A DNA stretch of 64,000 bases from Candidatus Flexicrinis proximus (GTDB taxonomy: Bacteria; Chloroflexota; Anaerolineae; Aggregatilineales; Phototrophicaceae), in the NCBI GenBank assembly GCA_016712885.1, contig JADJQF010000002.1, forward strand, positions 186,001 to 250,000, written 5' to 3'. The position numbers and the translations under genes were made by a program. Positions 1 to 7,578 of the stretch are shown here, in pieces. A model generated the notes under the pieces. That model was not told the DNA's origin, did not search any database, and saw nothing but the letters and a program-made list of their open reading frames with translations. Each line of letters begins with the position of its first letter. The stretch's first letter is position 1.

Positions 1-1083
1 AGTATTCAGGACGGTCACCGCGTCAAGCCGGTCCGAACCAGTGGCACCGCCCTGATTGGTTCTGATTGTGATGCCTGATCCGAGCAGTGACGCTCCACAG
101 GTACGCAGCGCAACATCAGCGCAAACGGCAATATCATCGGGGGCGACAATATAGGGATCAAGACGGCTGAGGCCGCTGCGCAGCATCCACAGCCAGAGGG
201 CTTCGGTCTTAGCTAAAGGGCCGGAACGAACAACAATCAGGTCGGCATCGCCTAAAGACTCGATGCTCAGGCCTTCGATCCGTAAGGCGTAGCGACCCGG
301 CCGCCCGTCTTTGCTGCCGACGGTCAAGCGCACTTCAGTATCGGACTCCGTAAGGCTGTAGACCGAAGCGCCAGTGATCGAGACGCCGGAAAACGTTAGC
401 GGTTCGGCTGCTCCCAGGTTGACATTAATTGCCGGATCGTCCGTTGCTGGGGCGCTCATCTGGCAGAGCGCGCCGCCGGTTCCATCGTCTCCGCCAAGCC
501 TGATAACCGGATCGAAGCCATCAAATCCAAAGGCCTCAATAGTATAGCCGGCGCCTGTTTCACTTTGATCGCCGAATTCGACTACCAGCGCGGTCGTCAC
601 GTCCTCGGATTTGCAGCGGAAGACTACGTCGACATAAGTATTGTCAGGGGCCTGCGGGACGGACAATCTCGTCAGGGTCAGCGTATAACTCCCGGTCGTG
701 GTGCCTTCGTCACGCCCCACACGGGTAGCGATCAGAGCAAACAAGCCGTCACGTGTGATCTCGAAGAAGAGCGTTGCGGTGGCGTCTGGTTCGGCGTCCA
801 AGGTTGAGCCGTCGTCCAGCATATTACTGGCCGTCTCCACGTTCCCCGCCGGGTCTCGCAGCCCAAGCAGTGGAGCGAGTCCGTCAGATGCCACCATATC
901 AGCGCGGTACTGTTCGCCGGTAGCCGCGTCGAACTCCCAGATATCAAAGAATGCACGACCCGTTATCGTGTCTGTAACAGTGGCGCCCAAGCTGATCGTG
1001 TTCTGGGTAGGCGCGTCCGCCTGGGCGGAGGTCAACATCATTACCCCGCCCCACAAGAAGACAGTTACCAGGCGTGTGATCAC
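1..1083 (-). CDS. Secreted PPC-domain-like protein (3' end beyond left edge)
   Basis: An uninterrupted minus-strand frame of 361 codons runs from a GTG at 1083 to the window edge, so the C-terminus is missing. The N-terminus MITRLVTVFLWGG..LTSAQA is a signal peptide with probable cleavage after AQA. Residues ~28-135 read like a bacterial pre-peptidase C-terminal (PPC) beta-sandwich: a G-x-V-x-D-x-I-x-G opening, YRADMVASDG, LRDPAGN and a closing TTGSYTLTLTRL. A second beta-rich part follows around residues 205-260. The start overlaps the stop of the GH57 gene in a GTGA arrangement, implying translational coupling. No catalytic motif is visible in the part present; function unknown, probably exported. 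Confidence 0.75.
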   Translation of the reverse strand, partial: MITRLVTVFLWGGVMMLTSAQADAPTQNTISLGATVTDTITGRAFFDIWEFDAATGEQYRADMVASDGLAPLLGLRDPAGNVETASNMLDDGSTLDAEPDATATLFFEITRDGLFALIATRVGRDEGTTTGSYTLTLTRLSVPQAPDNTYVDVVFRCKSEDVTTALVVEFGDQSETGAGYTIEAFGFDGFDPVIRLGGDDGTGGALCQMSAPATDDPAINVNLGAAEPLTFSGVSITGASVYSLTESDTEVRLTVGSKDGRPGRYALRIEGLSIESLGDADLIVVRSGPLAKTEALWLWMLRSGLSRLDPYIVAPDDIAVCADVALRTCGASLLGSGITIRTNQGGATGSDRLDAVTVLNT

Positions 1084-2945
1084 CGGGCGCGGAACCATCG
1101 GAAGTCGATATCCGGGAACAGCTTGTCCAGTTCGAAATACTGATCGGCCAAGGCACGATCAGCCTTCTTGCGATCGAGGCTATCTGCAAGTTTGGTGAAG
1201 CGCTCCAGATGCTGATTGAATCGCTGGATGGCGTAGTCACGTGCCTGACCGGTTGTGACCAGGAAAGGCCAGTCCGAACTTTGAAGCAGGAGCGCCTCGC
1301 GGGCAATCTGATTGAGAACGGCCGTCTCGTCTTCGGTCGGGTCGGGATAGCGGATTATGAGACCTTCCATGCGGAGTTCGGCCTCATGGATTGGCGCCCA
1401 CATCCAACGCGTGTCCGTGTTGTTCCAGGTGAAATGATTTCCTCCTGCACCCCACGAACTTTCAGGGATATGGAGCACGCTCGCCGGAGGGTAAGATGAA
1501 ACGTATTCGGATGATGTCATCAAGTCGACACTGGGATCATTGGAGAGGTGGCGCAGGACTTTTTCCAACCAGAGGACGCCTTCAAACCACCAGTGGCCAA
1601 ACAATTCCGTATCGTAGCTGGACATGACCACGCCAGGCTCCCCGGTTTTGTTGTAGTGCTCGCGGAGCTGGTCACCAACGAGATGCGCGAAGTGTTCCGC
1701 GTGCTGCTCAACTTTATAGGCGGCCCAATCCGGGTGGTAGTAATCCTTGAAGGCCAGGTCGAGAGTCGCGCCGGTGACACGCCAGTATTTGAACCCGCTT
1801 GTCCCGGCTTTCTTGTGAAACTCGCGGTAGTCGAAGTCGCCAGGGTAACCGAGGTTGGAGCTCCACACTTGCTGGCCGGTCGCGGCATTTCGACCGATTA
1901 CTGCAACACCAGAGTGATGGAACGCGCCATCTCCGGCAGCGGTGTCACTGACGAAATACGCGTTGAACGAGGTTGCGTCGCGTTTGGGGAGATCGTTAAC
2001 GGCGGGAATGACATAGCGGCGCTTGATCTGACCGTACGGGCCGACGATGTCGCCCGCGGCCATTCCAACCGGCTGGCCGCCGGTAATAGTGTGAGTTTCG
2101 GTGAAGAATACGCCCAGATCCTGTTCAGCAAGGAAGGTTTCGAGGCCGGGACGCATCTCATTACGCGAGTAATAGGCGGGACGGTAGGCACATTCCGGCA
2201 GCCAGAAGCTCGTCGGGCGGCGCCCGAACAGGCGCTGGTACGAGGCGACACCCGTCTGTACCTGGGCTGCGATAGAGCTGTCACGGCCCAGCAGCGGCAG
2301 ATACGCATGCGTTGCGGCGCTGGTGACGATCTCCACGAAGCCGTCGTCCTGAAGCCGCTTAAACGACCCAATGATGTTCCCGCCAAAGCGATTGTTGAAA
2401 GCTCGCTTGACGTTTTCGTAATGGATCTTGTACCACTCCGCTAGAAACCTGAGATGCGGTTCAGCAGTCGGGACGGGCTCATAGGTGGTGACAACCGTCG
2501 GGCGTTCGGGATTTCCGCCGGCAGCCGCTTCTGCTTCGAGTAGGGCGCGCTGCTCGCTCACGACACGCGCGTCAATTGCAGTTGCTTTTTCATCGGTAAC
2601 GAGGACGCGGCCCTCGGCCTGGAGCGGCAACTCAGAGTCGACCGGCAAGCCGCTGAAGAACAAGATATCGCGCCGCGCCGCGGCGATTCGCTCATCCAGG
2701 TATTGATTGAAGTGTTCCAGAATCAGGGGATCAGCCAACTGCTCGGCCAGAACCGGCGTAATTCCGATGTTCAATTTGAAGCGCACGCCCTCTTCAACGA
2801 GGTCATACAGGGTTTCCAACAACGGGATATAGGTTTCCGCTGCGGCTTCATGAATCCATTCCTCGCCGTGCGGCCAACGCCCTGCCAGGCGGGCGTAGGG
2901 CAGATGGCTGTGCAGGACGAACATAAACGTGCCGCGATGTGTCAC
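1080..2945 (-). CDS. Glycoside hydrolase family 57, 1,4-alpha-glucan branching enzyme-like
   Basis: The 621-residue protein begins with the GH57 N-terminal strand (FVLHSHLPYAR) and shows the family's conserved regions. These are FWLPECAYRP with the probable nucleophile Glu251, and SYDTELFGHWWFEG with the probable acid/base Asp. This pattern is typical of GH57 branching enzymes (AmyC/TK1436 type), which cut alpha-1,4-glucan and form alpha-1,6 branches in the cytoplasm. Assignment as a branching enzyme rather than an amylase or 4-alpha-glucanotransferase rests on the YDTELFGHWW signature. GTG start with AGGAG eight bases upstream. Residues ~105-160 look like a lineage insertion. The last gene base pairs overlap the next gene; glgX lies elsewhere in the window (39296-41464). 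Confidence 0.88.
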   Translation of the reverse strand: MTHRGTFMFVLHSHLPYARLAGRWPHGEEWIHEAAAETYIPLLETLYDLVEEGVRFKLNIGITPVLAEQLADPLILEHFNQYLDERIAAARRDILFFSGLPVDSELPLQAEGRVLVTDEKATAIDARVVSEQRALLEAEAAAGGNPERPTVVTTYEPVPTAEPHLRFLAEWYKIHYENVKRAFNNRFGGNIIGSFKRLQDDGFVEIVTSAATHAYLPLLGRDSSIAAQVQTGVASYQRLFGRRPTSFWLPECAYRPAYYSRNEMRPGLETFLAEQDLGVFFTETHTITGGQPVGMAAGDIVGPYGQIKRRYVIPAVNDLPKRDATSFNAYFVSDTAAGDGAFHHSGVAVIGRNAATGQQVWSSNLGYPGDFDYREFHKKAGTSGFKYWRVTGATLDLAFKDYYHPDWAAYKVEQHAEHFAHLVGDQLREHYNKTGEPGVVMSSYDTELFGHWWFEGVLWLEKVLRHLSNDPSVDLMTSSEYVSSYPPASVLHIPESSWGAGGNHFTWNNTDTRWMWAPIHEAELRMEGLIIRYPDPTEDETAVLNQIAREALLLQSSDWPFLVTTGQARDYAIQRFNQHLERFTKLADSLDRKKADRALADQYFELDKLFPDIDFRWFRAR

Positions 2946-3219
2946 GCCAGCAGCTCCTGAAATTTCCGCACGAGGCCTCCATCTTTCTTTTGCTGAATTT
3001 TAACCATTGCCGACAATGCGGTGCAATCGTTATACCCCCATAAGGTTTGTACGAAATCACCAAAGTTGCGCGAATGGGGTATTTTGCCTTTCGGAGACAC
3101 AGGTAAACGCCTGGCTGTCCATTCGCCTACAGTTTGACACACTTCCAACCGCGGGTCGCCTAAAGGTGGTGATATTCCCAGAAGCGCATGACGCGGAAGC
3201 CGGTCGTGTGTTATAAGAG

Positions 3220-5748
3220 ATGGGTGGAACTGGAAAAGTAGAGGTAAACGTGACTCCCTACAATGGGCTGAGTTCTGCGGAGGTTGCAGAACGCGTAAAG
3301 CGCGGTCAAACCAATAACTTCGAGGCGCGTTCCGGCCGAACCTACTGGCAGATCGCGCGCGATAACATCTTCAACGTATTCAATTTCGTCCTATTTACCC
3401 TGCTGCTGGTCGTGACACTGGCGCAGGATTACGCGACCGTGTTCTTCGCGGGTTTCAGTGTGCTCACCAACTCGCTGCTGGGAATGGTCCAGGAAGTGAT
3501 GGCGAAGCGCAAGCTGGACAGCATGGCCGCGCTCGCGTCAAAGGAAGTCCAAGTTTACCGCAATGGCAAGCTGATCGTACTGCCGATGAAACAGGTCGTG
3601 ATGGACGATCTGCTGTATCTCGAGCCAGGCGACCGGGTTGTGGTGGACGGGGAAGTCCTGCACTCGGATGCATTCGAGGTGGATGAGTCTCAGCTCACGG
3701 GCGAATCGGATGCCATATTCAAACAACCGGGCGATCCGATCACGTCCGGGTCGTTCTGCATTGCGGGAAGTGGCGTGATGCGGGCGACAAAAGTCGGTTC
3801 GGAAACGGCAATAAACCGGCTGTCAACCATCGCCAAGGCCTACCGCAACGTTCTGACCCCCACCCAAAAGAAGATCGCAACGATCGTCGAGATCACGATT
3901 GTCATGATGTTTATACTCGCGCCGATGCTGTTCGTCGCGAGCCTGATCCGCGGGGAAGCCAGCCTGGACGCCGTGCGTAACCTGGTTGTCTTTATCACCA
4001 GTCTCGTCCCGCAAGGGCTGGTGCTGGTTGCGACCCTGTCGCTGACGATCGGGGCGGTGCGGATAAGCCGGCACAAGACATTGATTCAGCGTGTGAATGC
4101 GGTTGAATCGATGGCCAACGTTAGTGTACTGTGCTTCGACAAGACGGGAACCCTGACACAGAACAAACTGACCGTGACTGAAATTATCTCGCTAAAAGGG
4201 AGCAATCCGGAGGCGGTCAGAGCGCAGCTAAAGGCGTATACCAGCAGTCTCAGCCATCTGAACCGGACGGCGGGTGCAGTAGCGACATTCGTTTCGCAGT
4301 CATCAGCAGATGGGCTGGTGAAGGTTAAGGAAGTTCCGTTCACATCGGCGCGCAAATGGGGCGCGGTGGAGTTTGAACACGAGACGCTGGTACTGGGCGC
4401 TCCTGAGCGGCTGATTAGCGACGCGGAGGCTTTGCAGCTGTCGCATGAGTTGTCATCGACAGGCAAACGCGTACTGGGATTTGCATCGGTCGACCACGCG
4501 CCGGAGGGGAACAGCCTGAATGGCGCAGGAAAGCCGCTGGCCCTGATCGTGATGGACGATCAGGTACGCGAGGATATTTCAGAGACTCTCAGCCAATTCC
4601 GTGACCTTGACGTCGGTCTGAAGGTCATCAGCGGCGACAACGTTGAAACGGTGCGGTCGATCGCCTCTCAGGCCGGCATGAACACGACATACGCCTATAC
4701 GGGCGAACAGTTGGAATCCATGGCGGAAGGCGATTTCGAGTCAGCGGTCATCAAGGGGAGTGTGTTCGCACGAATTGAGCCGCATACAAAGCAGAGGATC
4801 GTCCATGCCCTTCAACATCAGGGGGAATATGTGGCGATGGTGGGTGATGGGGTCAACGATGTGCCTGCGCTCAAGGCCTCAAATCTGGCGATCGTCATGA
4901 ACGATGGCACTCAAATCAGCAAAGACGTTGCGGATATCGTGTTGCTCAATAATGCGATGTCCACACTGCCGCGCGCGTTCTTCGAAGGACGCGAAATTAC
5001 CCAGACGATCTTCGGCACGACCAAGATGTTCATGGCCCGCAACATCTACAACATCCTGTTGTTCGTATTCGTGGGCTTCATGTTCCTCCCCTTCCCCATT
5101 ACACCCGTACAGATGAGCTGGGCGTCATTCGGCACAGTGAATATGCCTGCAACGTTCATCGCGTTTGGAATCATCCGTCCGAAGTTCATCAAGGATTTCA
5201 GGCGGGATGTCGTCGACTACCTGGTCGTCTGCGGGGTAATCGGCTCGGTCATATTGACAATTCTTTTCGCGCTGACCTACGCCATGACGGACCAGAATCT
5301 GAATGTTGCTCGGGGTATCCTGACTCAGTTCATCTGCCTGTTTGGTGTCCTGATTGTCTGGAATGTTCAGGGTGTCGATGTCGCAGAACCGGCGACATTC
5401 CGCAAACACTGGCGGGTGGTGGTCATCAGCACGGTCGCCGGACTGCTCACCATGGTTTCGTTCTATATCCTGCCGGAGCTGTTCCGGTACACGGCCCCCA
5501 ACCCAAATACTCCGGGCGGGATGGGAGCCATCGTCCTCTGTGCCACGTTATTCCCGCTGACGATGATTCTGATGAGCCGCGGAATGCGCTACCGTGGGCC
5601 GGTCAACCGGCTGTGGAGTCTGTTCGGCATTCCCAACCCTGACGAAACCCCACAAAGGTCGGTAGAAACGCTCAAGGCGGCGACCGAGGTGTATCGCAAG
5701 ACGAAAGAAATACGCGTGGTTCGGATCGACGGACAGAGCAATGACTAA
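3220..5748 (+). CDS. P-type cation-transporting ATPase, CtpE-like
   Basis: Residues ~10-50 (GLSSAEVAERVKRGQTNN) match the N-terminus of mycobacterial CtpE-type calcium P-ATPases. The actuator domain carries TGES, the phosphorylation domain DKTGTLTQNK (Asp ~307), and the hinge GDGVNDVPALK. The intramembrane motif ahead of the phosphorylation domain reads VPQGLV where P2 ATPases usually have PEGL, so the ion-ligating Glu is Gln here. Ten or so membrane segments are evident. Likely a cytoplasmic-membrane cation exporter or importer; Ca2+ is suggested only by CtpE resemblance. An alternative GTG start at 3250 has a better AGAGGT ribosome site. The stop overlaps the next gene by 8 nt, indicating an operon. 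Confidence 0.87.
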   Translation: MGGTGKVEVNVTPYNGLSSAEVAERVKRGQTNNFEARSGRTYWQIARDNIFNVFNFVLFTLLLVVTLAQDYATVFFAGFSVLTNSLLGMVQEVMAKRKLDSMAALASKEVQVYRNGKLIVLPMKQVVMDDLLYLEPGDRVVVDGEVLHSDAFEVDESQLTGESDAIFKQPGDPITSGSFCIAGSGVMRATKVGSETAINRLSTIAKAYRNVLTPTQKKIATIVEITIVMMFILAPMLFVASLIRGEASLDAVRNLVVFITSLVPQGLVLVATLSLTIGAVRISRHKTLIQRVNAVESMANVSVLCFDKTGTLTQNKLTVTEIISLKGSNPEAVRAQLKAYTSSLSHLNRTAGAVATFVSQSSADGLVKVKEVPFTSARKWGAVEFEHETLVLGAPERLISDAEALQLSHELSSTGKRVLGFASVDHAPEGNSLNGAGKPLALIVMDDQVREDISETLSQFRDLDVGLKVISGDNVETVRSIASQAGMNTTYAYTGEQLESMAEGDFESAVIKGSVFARIEPHTKQRIVHALQHQGEYVAMVGDGVNDVPALKASNLAIVMNDGTQISKDVADIVLLNNAMSTLPRAFFEGREITQTIFGTTKMFMARNIYNILLFVFVGFMFLPFPITPVQMSWASFGTVNMPATFIAFGIIRPKFIKDFRRDVVDYLVVCGVIGSVILTILFALTYAMTDQNLNVARGILTQFICLFGVLIVWNVQGVDVAEPATFRKHWRVVVISTVAGLLTMVSFYILPELFRYTAPNPNTPGGMGAIVLCATLFPLTMILMSRGMRYRGPVNRLWSLFGIPNPDETPQRSVETLKAATEVYRKTKEIRVVRIDGQSND

Positions 5749-6703
5749 CCAGCGTGATATTGACGCGGCACTCTACGACCTTCAGCACGGGAATACAGAA
5801 AAAGCGCGGGAACGCCTGAGGATCATTGTCCGCACCCCGTCAAACCCGCGCGAGTGGCGCGCGCAGGCGTGGATCACGCTGGCGGACTCCTTCTTTACGT
5901 CCGCGGAGAAGCGCGCCTGCCTGACGATGGCGATGGAGCTCGACCCGCAGAACCCGGATGCTTACAAGCGTCTTGGGCGATTGGCGATGCCGCCGCCGCC
6001 GGGGATGGCGCCTCCTAAGCCGACCGCGCCGCTGGTGGCTTCCTTGCGGGCCTCGAAATCGGTGCTTGCGGGGTATTTTCCCACAATTGGGGTTTTCGAC
6101 GGACCGAATGGGGCGGGAACGGGTTTCTTCGTGACTCCCAGCGGCCTGGTGGCAACCACCCGCAACGTCATCGGCGGTTGTCTCACCGTCACGCTTGAGC
6201 TTGCGCCCGGCCAGCGTGCGCAGGGAACTGTGGTCTGGTCGTCGGCGGTGCTCGACCTTGCGCTCATTGACACCCCATATACGGTCGGATCGCTGCTCAA
6301 TCTGGCACCATCGGTCGCGGTGCTTCCGGACCAATACCTGACTGCGCATACTTACGCACAGTCGCCGATTCACGGCCGTGGACGGCCGTATACCCAACAA
6401 ATGCCAGAAGGCTGGTTCGCCACCGATATGGAAGCGGTTTGGGACGCAGGCGGTGGGCCGATCACCAACAAGGACAACGCAGTGGTCGGGATGCTGACGC
6501 GGAACTGCACGAGAAAATCACCGGCTGTATTCGGTCTCTCGCTAGGGGTCATTCAGGCGCAGGCACAGCGCGCCGAGAGCCGGCTCTCGGATGCGTTGCC
6601 GAGGCGTTACTGTCCTAGCTGTGGCCAGACCGCCTGGGGCGAACTCAACGCGGTCTACTGCCACCACTGCGGGGCATCATTCAGCGAAGATTGGATGCGC
6701 TGA
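5741..6703 (+). CDS. TPR / inactive trypsin-like / zinc-ribbon protein
   Basis: 320 residues in three parts. Residues 1-80 form TPR-like helices (ending LDPQNPDAYKRLGRLA). Residues ~110-270 form a trypsin/HtrA-like domain (GTGFFVTPSGLV, VLDLALID, DAGGGPITN). Residues ~290-315 form a zinc ribbon with paired CPSCG and CHHCG knuckles. When aligned to HtrA, the catalytic His is replaced by Asn142 (TTRNVI in place of TNAHVV) and the catalytic Ser by Gly237 (DAGGGP in place of GNSGGP), while Asp172 remains. Proteolysis is therefore unlikely and a binding or scaffold role is inferred. There is no signal peptide, so it is cytoplasmic. It overlaps the ATPase gene and may regulate it. Confidence 0.85.
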   Translation: MTNQRDIDAALYDLQHGNTEKARERLRIIVRTPSNPREWRAQAWITLADSFFTSAEKRACLTMAMELDPQNPDAYKRLGRLAMPPPPGMAPPKPTAPLVASLRASKSVLAGYFPTIGVFDGPNGAGTGFFVTPSGLVATTRNVIGGCLTVTLELAPGQRAQGTVVWSSAVLDLALIDTPYTVGSLLNLAPSVAVLPDQYLTAHTYAQSPIHGRGRPYTQQMPEGWFATDMEAVWDAGGGPITNKDNAVVGMLTRNCTRKSPAVFGLSLGVIQAQAQRAESRLSDALPRRYCPSCGQTAWGELNAVYCHHCGASFSEDWMR

Positions 6704-6830
6704 GGCGAAGCATGCCGCAGCGTGCATGTCCTCGGATGCGGAAACGCCAACCAGATCAGGCGGTGCCGCTCCCAGAACCGTGTGATGCGCGTCCATGAAA
6801 CGGCGTGGAATGGAGCACGGATTGGGTCGC

Positions 6831-6860
6831 TTGGGCATGGAGTGCTAAACTCGGTATAAT
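6831..6860 (+). promoter_or_regulatory. Sigma70-type promoter for the LysM gene
   Basis: TTGGGC at 6831-6836 and a perfect TATAAT at 6855-6860, spaced by 18 nt. Transcription would start near 6867, about 34 nt ahead of the LysM start codon. The rest of 6704-6900 shows no clear terminator or gene. Confidence 0.6.
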
Positions 6861-6900
6861 CATTAATTGCTAGTCTATGCGGTGGTAAAGGGAAGTCGCC

Positions 6901-7494
6901 ATGAAAAAGGCTTCAGCCGTTACATTGACCTTCGTCATTGTGTTGCTCATTGCCTCCACACTGCCGGGGTACGCGCAAGCGACCACATATGTCGTTCAGC
7001 CGGGTGATACACTTGCCATCATTGCCGGCAAGTACAACACATCCGCGAGCGCAATTGCGGCGGCAAACAATTTGTCGAACTGGAACTTGATCTACGCCGG
7101 TTCGACCCTGATCATTCCATCCGCGAATACTGGCGGAACGGGAACGCAACCTTCAAGCAACCTTATACGGTATATCGTAAAGAGCGGCGATACGCTGAGT
7201 CAGATCGCCGTGAATTACAACACCTCGGTGCAGGCCATCAAGAATGCGAACGGGTTCACCAGCAGCTATATCTATCCTAACCAGGGGATCTGGGTACCGG
7301 TCGGCGTCTATGTGCCGCCCGCGAATAAACCACCCACCTACCCCAGCGGTCAATACTATTGGGTACAGCCCGGGGATAATCTATTTGCGATTGGACTGCG
7401 GTTCGGCGTGAACATTTATCGAATCGCGGAAGCGAACGGTATTCTGAACTTGAACCGCATTTATGCGGGCGTACCGCTTCTCATCCCGCGGTAG
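6901..7494 (+). CDS. Secreted triple-LysM protein
   Basis: 197 residues with a signal peptide (MKKASAVTLTFVIVLLIAS..GYAQA) followed by three LysM repeats of about 44 residues: near 28-72 (YVVQPGDTLAIIAGKYN), 88-132 (YIVKSGDTLSQIAVNYN) and 152-196 (YWVQPGDNLFAIGLRFG). Linkers are Ser/Thr/Gly- or Pro-rich. LysM domains bind N-acetylglucosamine-containing glycans, so this is probably a wall- or envelope-binding protein. There is no catalytic domain. The SD is GGGAAG ahead of ATG. It has its own promoter and precedes a peptidoglycan-precursor gene. Confidence 0.9.
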   Translation: MKKASAVTLTFVIVLLIASTLPGYAQATTYVVQPGDTLAIIAGKYNTSASAIAAANNLSNWNLIYAGSTLIIPSANTGGTGTQPSSNLIRYIVKSGDTLSQIAVNYNTSVQAIKNANGFTSSYIYPNQGIWVPVGVYVPPANKPPTYPSGQYYWVQPGDNLFAIGLRFGVNIYRIAEANGILNLNRIYAGVPLLIPR

Positions 7495-7578
7495 TATGAA
7501 ATTCATTGAGGAGGCCCGCGTCCAGCAACACTCTATGGTCGTGCGCCATTGCGTTGAGGAAGGGGCCGTGCGCGCCTC

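Noticed and set aside
1548..2444. 298-codon plus-strand frame
   Set aside because: Lies opposite the well-supported GH57 gene; no domain, a codon-bias shadow.
3134..3139. TTGACA upstream of the P-type ATPase gene
   Set aside because: No acceptable -10 at 16-18 nt distance, so no promoter is claimed.
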